DNA of 64,000 nt from Megalobrama amblycephala (Eukaryota; Chordata; Actinopteri; Cypriniformes; Xenocyprididae). The translations under genes and the position numbers were made by a program. Below are positions 1 through 12,148 of the stretch, piece by piece. Below the pieces are notes generated by a model. The model did no database searches. It was not told the DNA's origin and saw only the letters and a program-made list of their open reading frames with translations. The DNA lies in the NCBI RefSeq assembly GCF_018812025.1, contig NC_063061.1:36014366-36078365 (forward strand). The letters are read 5' to 3'. Numbering within the stretch: the stretch's first letter is position 1; each line of letters starts with the position of its first letter.

Positions 1-1266
1 TTTCACCTCGTTTTTAAAAATTAAGAGTTTGCCCAATCTTTCTGAAAGCTGATGAATGTTCTGTGAGGAAATAGTTTAAAATCAAATTGTCATCATTTAC
101 TCACACTCATTTCTGTGGAATGGAAATCCTGACCGCTCTTTTCCGTAAAATCAACTTCAAAATGACAAAAACACCATAAAAGTGGCGCATACAATTTATG
201 TTTTGTTCTAACAAAAAAAAAAAAAAAAGTCTAAATATCATAAAAAATAATTACAACTAATTTGACTAACATTACTGGTTATATGTGGGCCAGTGTTATT
301 TTAATATTATTTACTGTTATAGATTTATTAATATTTTGAATTAGCCTTTTTTATATTTTGAGTATTCATTGTAGTTTTATATATATATATATATGCTCTA
401 ACTGGTAGGACATATCCTTCAATGCATCATTTAGATTAAAATATAGAGCTACAAAATATAAAGCTAAAAATGTTATTCAATTAACAATTAACAATTATTC
501 AATTCCTTAAAGTCGAAATCTCTAATGGACTCTCTCAATACCAAAAAATATGGCATGTTATAAATATAAAATATGATTTATTGAACAAAAATATTTAAAT
601 TAACAACAATAGCCATTATAACAGTATAAGAAGTAAAATAGGAAATAAACACAAGCAAGCAGTTCAGTCAAACGTACAAAAGCAGCACTCTAGATAGTAT
701 AGGATTTCATTTCAATGTAAATATAAAGTTATGAACTTTAATATAGCCCTCAAGCCAAATCTATTAGCTCTGGAACAAGTAATATATTAATAAGACCAAA
801 GATTGCCGTTTGATACACTCAAAATGAATTATACCTCATGTTTAAACACCATCTACATAAGAACCTGCAGCAAATTCCTGAAGGACTGGCAGAGATGAAG
901 CTGTTCTCTGCGGGTACACGAGCTCTGAACAGCCGCTGACGGCCTGGAGCTCACATCTCCGAAAGCGTCAAAACAAATTTTCAAATAGGTGCTACATGTT
1001 TACATATAAATCACATATTTGAGGTCTAAACGACTACATTCTTGCCTAAAAAACATCTAAAACAAAATAACAGTAGTACCAATAAAAATATGGCGGACGA
1101 GTAAACCCACCATGACACTCATTGTGAGAATGTTGACAGTGGATTGATTCAAATGGTGAAGCGGTTCCTGTGACGATACTGGTAGAATATCGCAGGGCTG
1201 GAAAGACCTCTCAGCCAATCAGATTCGAGAACCAGAATGAACTGTATAAATAAATAAATATATGTA

Positions 1267-1385
1267 AGCAATAAGGTACGAGAGGCTGTGCTGTATCGTG
1301 AATAAGTCATGGCTGAAGGCCGTTGTTACATTGTTACTGCCGTGACTTATTCACGATACAGCACAGCCTCTCGTACCTTATTGCT
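1267..1385. mobile_element. near-perfect hairpin, 47-bp arms, transposon-derived
   Basis: The arm at 1267-1313 is the reverse complement of 1339-1385 with one mismatch, around a 25-base spacer. The arms carry GGTACGAGAGGCTGTGCTG and a GTGAATAAGTCA segment. I recall this as part of an abundant cyprinid DNA-transposon family, and flanking sequence to about 1560 also looks repeat-like, including GATGGCGGCAAAGAC. Family membership is from memory and was not checked. Confidence 0.75.
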
Positions 1386-1939
1386 TTTATAAAACGGTTA
1401 CCACACAATACAAATATTAAAGCCAAAAATATGTATCAATGTAACTTTCATGAAGTAAACTTTCACTAAAAGCCTTCCTTCCGCCAGAAAAAATAGTCCC
1501 TGATTGTGAACAGCAACAGAAGTTACATTATTACGCCATTAGATGGCGGCAAAGACTGTGTTTATGAGTGTGTCAGTCAGTAGCGAAGACTTTTATATTG
1601 AAAAGACTGGATTGTTGTGAACACGGAACGAGACGCAACTGACAAATGCTTTGACTAGTGCTGTCAGTCAAGGGAAAACCCATTAAAAGTTAAAAGGACA
1701 AGATAAAACATCAGACATTTAAACAGATTTTTTATTATGAACATAGGACTGACCTGAAGGAAAGTGCTAAATCTGAATGCAGGTAATAAACTCGCTCACT
1801 CGATCTCTTTCTCACAACACTCTCCAATACATAAATACATAATACATAACAATATCAATTGAGAACAAACATTTTACGTTGATAAGAGTGGTTGCTAAGT
1901 GAATAAAACAGAATCAGAATCAAGGACAGGAACTAACCG

Positions 1940-1942
<3 letters not shown>

Positions 1943-2009
<67 letters not shown>
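1943..2009. repeat. AT dinucleotide microsatellite
   Basis: An uninterrupted TA array. The open frame through it (Ile-Tyr repeats) is an artefact. Confidence 0.95.
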
Positions 2010-2012
<3 letters not shown>

Positions 2013-2779
2013 ATTTATTTATTTATTTCAGTTTTACAAATGTATTATATTAGCTTCCAGTTCTGGGTGGAAAAACAGAAAATGCTCAAAGTGTAAAATA
2101 TGACCCTTTTAATGTATTTGTGCAGTATTAAAGCTGGAGGGAGACGTATTGTACTGTAGATGTGTTAACGCCGTGTCTCTGTCTCTTGTTGTTTGGGGTC
2201 AGTCTGTCTGTACGTTGGTTTTGGTGGTAAAGCTCTAAGTATTTTGTCATTTGTTTTTGGGAACTGACTGTTAGACTCATTTCTCATAGTGATGTGACAC
2301 TAGAACTCTGACCTGCTGCTGGTGCGGCCAAAACACACATCCTGCTCTACACACACACACGCACAGACCAACAAACACGCCATCGCAAACAAACACCATC
2401 CTGCAGATGTCAATAACAGGATCATGAAGCAAAAGTACTAAAGCCATCGATTACAATCAGACTTTAAAAAACATACAAAATAATAATGTATAGCATTTAA
2501 TTTAGCGATTTTATATAATCTGTTACATTAGCATTATTTAATATCTGTAAAAGGCAAATTTTTTTACTCATGCATACTCATTTAGTAGATATAATATTGC
2601 TTGTTTCATATTAGTTTAATTTTCACTTAATTTTATGGGCTGTTATGTTAAAACCGAGTAAACAGCTCATTCATTCACATGCATGAAACCACTGACTTGT
2701 TGATTACATTAAAACAAGTTTGTTTTTAAATTAAGCCTCTTACACTCACTTATTTGATCAAATTGTGAAATATTATTAC

Positions 2780-2935
2780 AATTTAAAATAACTGTTTTCT
2801 ATGTGAATATATAGTAAAATGTAATTTCTTCCTGTGGTCAAAGCTGAATTTTCAGCATCATTACTCCAGTCTTCAGTGTCACATGATCCTTCAGAAATCA
2901 TTCTGATATGCTTTTTTTATTTTGCCTTTGTCAAG
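2780..2935. repeat. dispersed cyprinid repeat, 2.8-kb copy
   Basis: It shares TGTGAAATATTATTAC, CAAAGCTGAATTTTCAGC and CACATGATCCTTCAGAAATC with 8985-9230; related fragments lie at 53375-53640 (TGTGAAATATTATTAC and ACAGCATTTATTTGAAAT) and 59415-59560 (ACAGCATTTATTTGAAA). All are in the same orientation, so this is a multi-copy interspersed family. No termini could be placed. Confidence 0.7.
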
Positions 2936-3177
2936 TCGCCCCTTTAAGTTTTGAGTGTGTATTGAGGTGGATGAATCATCCGGTTTGTCCTCGCATAAAC
3001 CGGCGCTCTTCACCCATCTGACGCTCAAGCAGACGCTTTTGTTCTGACGGGATTATGTAACAGATATACACAGATGCAAGCGTCTCTGACCCCAGTGAAA
3101 GGACATGTCTGCTCCGACTCATTTAGCAATCTGCCACAAACACACAGCCGGCTTATCGCAGAACAGAGACGAGCTGC

Positions 3178-3180
<3 letters not shown>

Positions 3181-3225
<45 letters not shown>
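3181..3225. repeat. TG microsatellite with AG tail
   Basis: TG repeats at 3181-3216 followed by a short AG run. The open frame across it is an artefact. Confidence 0.95.
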
Positions 3226-3607
3226 AGGTCCATTCAGAATTAAAATGCTTATGTTTTATACATAAACCCAGTTTTATATTCCTGGTTGTCATTTGAAGTA
3301 AAAGCTAAAACTTTACAGAAACTTCAGACTCTCCAGCATTTTTGTCATAGAAGTGTGATAATCATCATCATTTATTTCAAAAATTTCAAAAGCTTTACAG
3401 AGAATGCATGTCAACATTACAATTTAGAGAATGCAGTTAGCTAATAATGTAATAATTTAGGCACTTAATTTACAATCACTGTTAGCAGTTTAATTGAAGG
3501 TAGAAGCAATGAGCTTAATAATAGTCTTCTTTAAAAACATAAATCTTAATTATTCCAGAAGTCTTGTGTGTTCATGTGCACATCATGAGCGGTCTGTCTC
3601 TCTCCAG

Positions 3608-3763
3608 AGGGACTTCAAGCGGCGTGAGGAGCTGCAGCAGACGGATGTGGAGTGCTGGTTGGGCTTCATCACGTTTCTGTGTGAAGTGTTCGGCACCATG
3701 AGGAGCAGCGCTGGAGAGCCGTTCAGAGTGCTGGTGTGCCCCATCTACTCCTGCTTAAGAGAG
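3608..3763 (+). CDS. ctif: ctif internal exon, MIF4G domain part (52 codons)
   Basis: CTIF binds the nuclear cap-binding complex subunit CBP80 and, through its MIF4G domain, supports the pioneer round of translation linked to nonsense-mediated decay; it acts around the nucleus and in the cytoplasm. The exon reads RDFKRREELQQ followed by a core with WLGFITF, CEVFGTMRSSAGEPFRVLV and CPIYSCLRE, which I recognise as near-identical to the vertebrate CTIF MIF4G region. The acceptor is a pyrimidine-rich TCTCTCCAG ending at 3607 and the donor is GAG|GTACAC at 3764, leaving phase 0. A second AG at 3608-3609 could instead start the exon at 3610 and change its first residue. MIF4GD is a relative but lacks the GTMRSS...GEPFRVLVCPIY signature. 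The exon is intact, with no stop or frameshift. Confidence 0.93.
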
Positions 3764-4560
3764 GTACACGCAACACATGAACTACACACTACAAACCTGC
3801 CAATGGAAGTGCTGTATGCAGAATACTGTTACCTGACTGTGTGTTGTTTCAGATGTGAGATTGAAATGACACATTAACTCATGCACAACAGTCAGAGATT
3901 AAAATAAAAAAAAATTCCTACACATTTTACTCTTATCATTAAAGGAGACCTATTATGCCCTTTTAGAAAGTCTTGATTGTGTTTTTGGGCTCTACTAGAA
4001 CAGGTTTTCATGCTTGAATGTTCATTATTTTTCTCATATTTGTCATTGTTGCAGCTCCTCTCTTCCCAGTCTGTCAGTAACGCTCTGTTTAGTTCCCGTC
4101 TCTGTGAAGCCCCTCCTTCTGCTGTTTCGAGCGTGTTTGGGAAATGTCCCGCCCCCTACCATAACCGCCAGTTTCAGCACACTAACTAACTCAACCAGGC
4201 CCCGCCCCTTTATTTTGTAACTTTGGAGACCTTTTTCATGCTCAAACAGCAACATTACACACTAAAGAATGTTGAACTTGGGAAAAAAGCAGAATAGGAT
4301 CCCTTCTGCTGTTTAGCAATGATAGTGTTTGTTTCCTTTAGATTAACTCACCATAACTGAACATGTTACTGAACACTGAATAGGTGTTGTTGACATGTAA
4401 ATGTGAATGGTTGTGCATTCAAATGTATTTATCTGATGATGGTAAAGAATTTTAGATATTTTGCAGCTGAATTTTATTAACTCAAAAGTAGACAGTTGGG
4501 AGAAAGTCTAATTGCCGTTTTTCTGATTTAAAAAAATGTGTTAAATTGAGATAAATTTAA

Positions 4561-5292
4561 AGGATCAGTTCACTTCTGAATGAAAATTTCCTGATGATTT
4601 ACTCACCCCCATGTCATCCAAGATGTTCATGTCTTTCTTTCTTCAGTCGAAAAGAAATTAAGATTTTTGAGGAAAACATTCCAGGATTTTTCTCCATATA
4701 GTGGACTTCAACAGTTACCAACGGGTTGAAGGTTCAAATGTCAGTTTCAGTGCTGCTTCAAAGAGCTCTACATGATCCCAGACGAGGAATAAGAGTCTCA
4801 TCTAGAGAAACCATCGGTCATTTTATAATAAAAAATAAAATTTATATACTTTTTAAACACAAATGCTCGTCTTGGAAGTACCGAAACTCCATCTCATTTT
4901 CTCCTCCAACTTCAAAATCATCCGACATCGTTGTTTTACCTTCTTTTTTTTATAAAGGGCGTTTGACTTCATGCAAGATGAAGTTTGCAAGATGAACATT
5001 TGTGGTTAAAAAGATATACATTTTTATTTTTATTAGAAAATGGCCGATGATTTCTCTAGATAAGACTCTTATTTCTCATCTGGGATCATGTAGGGCTCTT
5101 TGAAGCTGCACTGAAACTGACATTTGGACCTTCAACCCGTTGAACCCCAGTGAAGTCCACTATATGGAGAAAAATCCTGGAATGTTTTCCTCAACCATAA
5201 TTTCGACTGAAGAAAGGAAGAAATGAACATCTGGGATGACATGGGGGTGAGTAAATTATCAGGAAATTTGAATTCTGAAGTGAACTAATCCT
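4561..5292. mobile_element. TTAA-flanked MITE with very long inverted repeats (732 bp)
   Basis: TTAA occurs at 4557-4560 and 5293-5296. The ends are AGGATCAGTTCACTTCTGAA and its near-complement at the right end, and complementarity continues inward for roughly 250 bp on each side (for example CTCCATATAGTGGACTTCA against its complement at 5152-5175). The whole element is a near-palindrome. TTAA target duplications suggest a piggyBac- or Kolobok-type mover; cyprinid Angel-like MITEs have this form. A left-half copy lies at 26004-26240. Confidence 0.85.
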
Positions 5293-6050
5293 TTAAAGAT
5301 TGTTTGTCTTGTGAAATGCTCCGATCGCTCGTGAATAGGGCTTCCCTGTCTGGGCTGAATCCTGTCAGTTGTTCAGGTGATGACAGACATGATCCATCAA
5401 AAGCCAAAGTTTGATTCTTCAGCAGCTCGACATCAAAGAGACGTTATTTGGGTGAGAGTTCAGTGTGTGTTTGTGCCATATGAATGCCGCTATTCAAGAT
5501 CGCAGCCGGATTAACATCCCGTTCGGCTCTCATATCGGCACGTCCCGACACGATCGTCTGGGAGTCTGAACAGGCACTTTGTGTCGGTGTGTGATTACGA
5601 TTACGTCTCAGCCAGGTGTGAAGTGTGTGTTGTGTGCGCCTGCGGACCGGCAGAGCAGGTTGGTTAATTACAGGTGATCCCGCTGTAGTTTGGAACTGAC
5701 AGGTGTATTTGGAGCGCTGAGGGTGTGGGAGAAAATAAAAGACAGGATGAATGGAGGGAGGGAGAAAAGAGACCGTCTGTTGTTCATTTGAAAGCTGCTT
5801 GAGCTGAAGGGTTGGACGCATCTCTGATCTTCTCAAACCCTTTTGTTGGATTCTTTTGTGCATTTTCAGCACTTTTACATACAGTTCAAATATATGAAAA
5901 AAATATCCTGTAAAAGGACTTTGTATGCACTTTTTTTCTTATTTGAGAACCTGCAATCACATTCTACACCATTCACTGATAGATTTGGAAGTTTTTGGAA
6001 TTTATTCTAGTTTTAAAACTTCTCTTGTCTTAAAAATAAGCTTATAAAGA

Positions 6051-6178
<128 letters not shown>

Positions 6179-6368
6179 TTATCACATGTCCTGTAATAAT
6201 CAAAGATTCGAGGAGAAAGCTTGATGTAAATGCAAGATGAAAGCTGAAGTTTGTGTTTGTGATATATTTTTTGTGATTATATAAACAATATTTGCATGTT
6301 AAAGTGCCCCTATTTTGCTATTTTAAAGGTTCCTAATTTTGGTTTTGGAGTATCCTACAACAGATTAA

Positions 6369-7327
6369 AGGTGCCCTTGATTAAAAAATTGAATTTACCT
6401 TGGCATAGTTGAATAACAAGAGTTCAGTACATGGAAAAGACATACATTGAGTTTCAAACACCATTGTTTCCTCCTCCTTGTGTAAATCTCATCTGTTTAA
6501 AAGACCTCCAAAGAACAGGCGAATCTCAACATAACATCGACTGTTACGTAACAGTCAGGATGATTAATATGTATGACCTCAATATTTGCATATGCCAGCT
6601 CATGTTCAAGGCATTACACAAGGGCAGCCAGTATTAACGTCTGGATCTGTGCACAGCTGAATCATCAGACTAGGTAAGCAAGCAAGAACAACAGCGAAAA
6701 ATGGCAGATGGAGCAATAATAACTGACATGATCCATGATAACATGATATTTTTAGTGATATTTGTAAATTGTCTTTCTAAGTGTTTCGTTAGCATGTTGC
6801 TAATGTACTGTTAAATGTGGTTAAAGTTACCATCGTTTCTTACTGTATTCACGGAGACTAGAGCTGTCGCTATTTTCATTTTTAAACACTTGCAGTCTGT
6901 ATAATTCATAAACACAACTTCATTCTTTATAAATCTCTCCAACAGTGTGTAATGTTAGCTTTAGCCATGGAGCACTATCAAACTCATTCAGAATCAAATG
7001 TAAACATCCAAATAAACACTGTACTTTCGCGATTAGACATGCTGCATGACGAACACTTTGTAAAGATCCATTTTGAGGGTTATATTAGCTGTGTGAACTT
7101 TTTTTATGCTGTTTAAGGCAAGCGCGAGCTCCGTGGGCGTGGAGCACGAGAATTAAAAGGCCAGCAGCCCAGAATCAGCTCATTTATAATGATGCCCCAA
7201 AATAGGCAGTTAAAAAAATGAATTAAAAAAAATCTATGGGGTATTTTGAGCTGAAACTTTACAGACACATTCAGGGGACACCTTAGACTTGTATTACATC
7301 TTTTTTAAAAAAAGTTCTAGGGCACCT
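6369..7327. mobile_element. TTAA-flanked element, AGGTGCCCT ends (959 bp)
   Basis: TTAA lies at 6365-6368 and 7328-7331. The ends AGGTGCCCTTGA and TCTAGGGCACCT are inverted. It has split another repeat: sequence before it (TTTTGGAGTATCCTACAACAGA) continues after it (ACATGCTTTCAAGGTCAAAAAC) as in intact cyprinid copies I recall. The interior contains short exon-like stretches but no intact frame. Confidence 0.8.
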
Positions 7328-7494
7328 TTAACATGCTTTCAAGGTCAAAAACACTTTTCTCAGTGTCTGAAATGGTTCGATCAAGGATTCGGTCTCTCAA
7401 AACCCCGCCTTTCTGAGAGCCTGCTCTGCTCTGATTGGTCAGATGGCCCAGTCTGTTTTGATTGGTCTTTGATTGGTCTGGCCAAAAAACAAAA

Positions 7495-7805
7495 TAGCTA
7501 CTTTATTCAACAATATCTAGTGATGGGCGATTTCAAAACACTGCTTCATGAAGCTTTGAAGCTTTACGAAACTTTTGTTTTGAATCAGCACGTTCGGAGC
7601 ACGACAAACTGCCAAAGTCACGTGATTTCAGTAAACGAGGCTTCGTTACGTCATAAGTGTTTCGAAATTTTAATGGTTCACCACTGGGGGGCGTGACTTT
7701 GGCAGTTTGATACATGCTTCGAACCACTGATTCAAAACAAATGATTCGTAAAGCTTCATGAAGCAGTGTTTTGAAATCGCCCATCACTAGATATTGTTGA
7801 ATAAA
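7495..7805. mobile_element. palindromic hAT-like MITE, core 7518-7789
   Basis: The core begins TAGTGATGGGCGATTTC and ends with its complement. Complementarity reaches inward through AAAACACTGCTTCATGAAGC and outward through AACAATATC. TAGTGATGGG termini resemble hAT ends, but the flanks are inverted rather than directly repeated, so no 8-bp duplication can be claimed. A second copy lies at 54721-54959 with the same flanks. Confidence 0.75.
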
Positions 7806-8984
7806 GTCATTATTTTGTTTTTTTGGTGCACAAAAAGTATTCTTGTCGCTTTATTACATTGAGGTTGAACCACTGTAGTCACATGAACTGTTTTAAATAC
7901 ATCTTCAGTAGCTTTCTGGGCATTGAAAGTGTTAATTATCTTGCTGTCAATGGAGGCCTCACTGAGCCATCAGATTTCAGGCAGTTCAGAATTGGTTCTT
8001 TCTTTTGGGAGATAATAAATACCGTTATTTTACAAAGTCATTACTAGTAACTGGCGACCTCATGAACGTTTACTGTGTATGCATGTTATATTATACATGT
8101 TGTTTACATATCATCTGCTGCAGAGATCCTGCATTTTATTACTGATGTCTATTAAATGGAAAAGCAATGCATTTTGGGTAGTGACCTCAGTCAACACAGG
8201 AGAACAGTTATTACAGCAGACAGTGTGAGCAGTTCAGTACGTAGGCAGACAGACACTGCAAACAAATTGGTCTTTCTACTTAAAAATTTAATGTTTAATT
8301 CAATGTGTTATTGCCATTTCTTTGTAATTATTTATGAAATTTACTAGCTATTTATGAATGAAAATTGTTTTTACACTAACTTTTTTTTCACTGTATGAAT
8401 GTTAAGGAGCAAAGAAAAATGTTTGCCAACTCGAAAAATTTCTTATTAATGGTGTTTCAACCTAGTGATGAGTTTGACCATGTAAGATCATGTTAATTTT
8501 TGAGGTCTTCAGAGAGATAATGACAGTTTGTCTTTATGTTCTTCATTATGCTGATTCTGATGTGGAGGTGTGTGAGGTTAGTTTGAGGTGTTTTCTGTAA
8601 CACGAGCTCTGCTCCTGCTCTCTGGGGACGTCATTATGGACTATATAACTCAGCGGTTTCCCTGGAGACCTGCATAAGGAGACCCCATCAGTAATTACCC
8701 AAGACCACCAGGACTAGAAACCTCTAGACACCAATATAAATGTTCACTCCTGTGAACGCCGCGGGCCATGGGTTCAGGTCTGGTATATCTTATCATAGAT
8801 TCAGAGACACATTCTTTCTGGAAATGATATTTTAGACAATTTCTGACTTGGTTTTCTATTAAAATATGCTGTTATTCAAGGGTCCTTCAGGTGAAATCTC
8901 ATTAAAGAGTGGAAAACCTGGAAATATTAGGGAATTTGAATTCCTCTGAAAAGTCATGGAAGTGTTTGGGGTCCATACGATTTT

Positions 8985-9230
8985 TTTTTATTCTTTTATG
9001 CTTACAAAGGCTGCCTTTATTAGATGAAAAATACAGTAAAATTGTGAAATATTATTGCTATTTAAAATATCGGTTTTCTGCGTGAATATATGTTAAAAAA
9101 TAATTTATTCCTGTGATCAAAGCTGAATTTTCAGCATCATTACTCCAGTCTTCAGTGTCACATGATCCTTCAGAAATCATTCTAATATGCTGATTTGATG
9201 CTCAAGAAACATTTCTGGTTATTATCCATG
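8985..9230. repeat. dispersed cyprinid repeat, 9-kb copy
   Basis: Similar over about 150 bp to 2780-2935 in the same orientation, and extends further right through CTCAAGAAACATTTCTGG. Confidence 0.7.
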
Positions 9231-11084
9231 CTAAAATCTGTTTTAAACAGCAGAAAGTACTGCGCAGGCGCTGCCGTCTGGTTAACATCCAGCTAATTGA
9301 CGTTTGCTCATGTTAGTAAAGCCCCTTCTTCCTTTTTTCATTTTTCTCTGAAGAATCACTACTTATCACGTTTTCTTTAATTTTATAGAGAGCCAGGACC
9401 AAAAGCAAAAGGGTCGTATTGTAACCAAAGAGTGATGTAGTATGTAGAAATACTGTAATATTCACAACATAAACATGCAGCTGTTATTCAGTACATACTG
9501 CAGGCCGCTTACAGATGTTGATCTAGATTAGCCAGCCATAATAGGTCAGTTACATATAAAGTCTTAAAGATACAGTAACATTATAGGTGTAAGTCCCTTA
9601 AAGTAGATGATCTGTATAAATCTCTGCTGTAATGTTTTGGATGCTGTTGTTGTGGTAACCCGTGAGGTATATTTTCAGAGCGAGTCTGTTTGAATGAAAT
9701 TCTTGGTTTTGGGGGTTTGTGTGGGAGGTTGTCAGCTGTTTTGTGAGACGGTATCCAGACCCGCTCGCGCCAGCTTTGATCAGTGTGGTCCGCCCGGCCC
9801 CTGCAGGCCCCCTGCCTCACAAAGGGCTGCCTGTGTCACTGCCTGAGTGCTTTTCCCGCCTAGCGTTCTGCTAGTCGTCTCAGTAGATCTCTTCAGACAC
9901 ATATATATACACACAGATCCACCAGAACGGCCTGAAAGGCACAAGCTCCATAAAGGTCTAAAATCACCGTGAACATCATTATAGTAGTCCAAACTTCTTC
10001 TGAAGTCATATGAAAGCTGTACACGTTTTAAAATACACCTTTAATTCTCAGCCTCGGGTGTTTTAAGTCTTGTAAAGTTTGAGGTATAGTAATAGTGATG
10101 CTTGACTTTACCACCACTAGCAGCTGAGCTGGGCAATGTGGCCAAAATATTACACAGTATTTTTATTTTTATTTATTTTTTATTATTATTATTTATTTGC
10201 ATATCATTCTATATCAATATTTATCACAATATTCATTTTATATCAGTATTGGGAATGAAATGTGTTCTAAAAAATTAATGTAAACATAATTGCAGAATAA
10301 GCTACCTTTTAATTTAGGATAAAATCTTGTTTTTTTTTGTTTTGTTTTTCCAGCATTTTATGATTTTAAACAATTTATCATCAGAAATTCATAAAACTTT
10401 AACAATTTAATCAAACTTTTAAAGTGTTATCAAAGGAAAATACACAATAACAGTTAATTTACAACAAAACCTTGTACGTTTTATAAAATAAAAATATATT
10501 TTTTGTATGATATTTCGTAAAATAGTATTTTAAATAAATTTTATATTTATATATTTATAAATTTAATATTTTTAATAATAGTATTTATTAGAATACTAAT
10601 ACATATAATACTTATGTATGTTATACATATTTTCATACATATTAACAATAATTATTATTATTGTTAACAGCAATAATAATAAAATGTTAAAAAAGTATTA
10701 GTAGTAGTAGTAGTAGCATAAGGAATATCATACAACAAATATAATTTTAATAATAATAATATTCATAATAAATTAATACTATTATTATTATTGAGCAATA
10801 TCATACAACCAATATATTTTTATTAATAATAATAACAAATTTGTATTGATTGTTATTCTGATTATCAGGGCTTGACATTTAACTGTTTTGCTCACCAGTC
10901 ACTGTGGCTAGTGGTTTTCCAAAGTTTCTAACCACTCAGCATTTTAACTTTCCACAATATTGACATTGATATCATGGGGGAAAACTGCCATATAGATATT
11001 TTTAACATTATCTCATAATTTGGCAGCAGGTATATTTGGCTGCTGTCACTTTAAGACCTGATGCACGGATCCATTATACTGTTA

Positions 11085-11658
11085 ATCCCCGGGTATACTT
11101 CGGCCGTCCGCGTTCGTGCACCGTAATTTTCGTCATGCGGAGGCCCTGGCCGTGTGCAGCCCAAATTTCGAGACCACGCGGACAGTCCGCGTGCAACAGC
11201 GCATGCGCAAGCAGTATAGAAGAGTCCACTAGGTGGCAATACGAACAGTATTGAGCACAGTGTTCAGCCGTCGAAGAAGAGTGTGAAAAAACAACACGCT
11301 TGAAAAAACTGAAAACATGACAATGGACGGCGAACGTTGACAAGCGTTTGAGCGAAGAGGTTAGAAAGTACCCACATTTGTACAATTCATGTTTGAAAGA
11401 GTACAAAGACATGTTTAGGGCGGCAAATTCATGGATAAGTAAAAATATGGGAAAGGATGCACTACTTTCCTTCTCCGATCATGCGAATGTCCCGTTGATG
11501 ACACGACTAGTGCTGCCCTCCGATGTCTGGTAGAGCATAGAAAAAAACTGTACTGCGCATGTGTCGAACGTGGTCATCCGCGCGCATCCGTTTTGTAGTA
11601 TACTTCGAAAGTTTTGCGCAATGCGTCCAGGCGCGGAAAGTGAAGTATACCCGGGGCT
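11085..11658. mobile_element. PIF/Harbinger-type non-autonomous element (574 bp)
   Basis: Terminal inverted repeats ATCCCCGGGTATACTTC and GAAGTATACCCGGGGCT are flanked by TTA at 11082-11084 and 11659-11661, the 3-bp target typical of PIF/Harbinger. Its interior keeps a MADF-domain fragment (11339-11445), which agrees because Harbinger elements carry a Myb/SANT-like MADF protein besides the transposase. No DDE transposase part is seen. Confidence 0.85.
11339..11533 (+). pseudogene. MADF-domain remnant of a Harbinger DNA-binding protein
   Basis: The frame reads DKRLSEEVRKYPHLYNSC, continuing LKEYKDMFRAANSW, then degenerates to a stop at 11531-11533. EVRKYPHLYNS...KEYKD..RAANSW is the first half of a MADF (Myb/SANT-like) domain. 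In Harbinger elements this protein binds the termini and recruits the transposase. The second half of the domain, including its usual CR.RW segment, is missing, and an ATG-initiated stretch just upstream is in another frame. It is a dead fragment. Confidence 0.75.
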
Positions 11659-12148
11659 TTACACATGTGTTTTCTTTCTCAACCGTTTATGTTCACTTAA
11701 AACACAACTGACTGTGTTTACATGAATAGTCGCCAAGACTGGCATTTTGACATTATTTTGTGTGTTTTTGACTCTTTAAGTTCAATAAGCAAAAGTGAAA
11801 AAGAACTCAATTTAGTACTGAGAGGCGGCTTTATGCGCACGCACTTTGAGTGTGAGCACAAAATCTGTGGGAATGTGTTAAGTTTTGCGCAATACACGCA
11901 ATCCCACACCAAAATTCAAGCCCTGTGACCCTATCAAGAATATTCATCCTGAGCAAATGAAATGAGTGAGTGAGGGGAGGAGGGGTTTGTATGTCGACTC
12001 ACTGTCAAGCCTATCTATTCTTCGGAAAATGAGTATTGGAAGTGCAATTTCACTATCGATATGTATCGAAAAATGAATCTTTTTGTCAACACTACATTGC
12101 TCTTATTATTTCAGGTGCCTTTTTGAAAGACTACAATTGAAACATGTA

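Larger units (their letters stand above)
1..3607 (+). other. ctif: ctif intron (3' part), repeat-bearing, no exon seen
   Basis: No coding exon is visible before the acceptor at 3606-3607. This AT-rich stretch holds a fragment of a common fish repeat near 84-200 (TCATCATTTACTCAC motif), a hairpin element at 1267-1385, an AT microsatellite at 1943-2009, a copy of a dispersed repeat at about 2780-2935 and a TG array at 3181-3216. That it is intronic follows from the next exon starting in mid-domain: the ctif exon at 3608 encodes the middle of a MIF4G domain, so earlier exons must lie upstream of this window. Confidence 0.7.
10866..11925. mobile_element. hAT-like element with CAGGGCTTGA ends
   Basis: The left end CAGGGCTTGACATTT and right end AAATTCAAGCCCTG are inverted. 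CAGGG ends fit hAT elements, but the 8 bases on each side do not match, so a target duplication is not seen. It contains the Harbinger-type insertion at 11085-11658. It may itself sit in a third repeat that begins near 10131 (GGGCAATGTGGCC). Confidence 0.65.

Noticed and set aside
1899..2096. 65-codon frame with Tyr-Ile repeats
   Set aside because: TA microsatellite translation.
9581..9992. Minus-strand frames of 79 and 70 codons in the ctif intron
   Set aside because: No family resemblance; the products look like random translation of a GC-richer patch.
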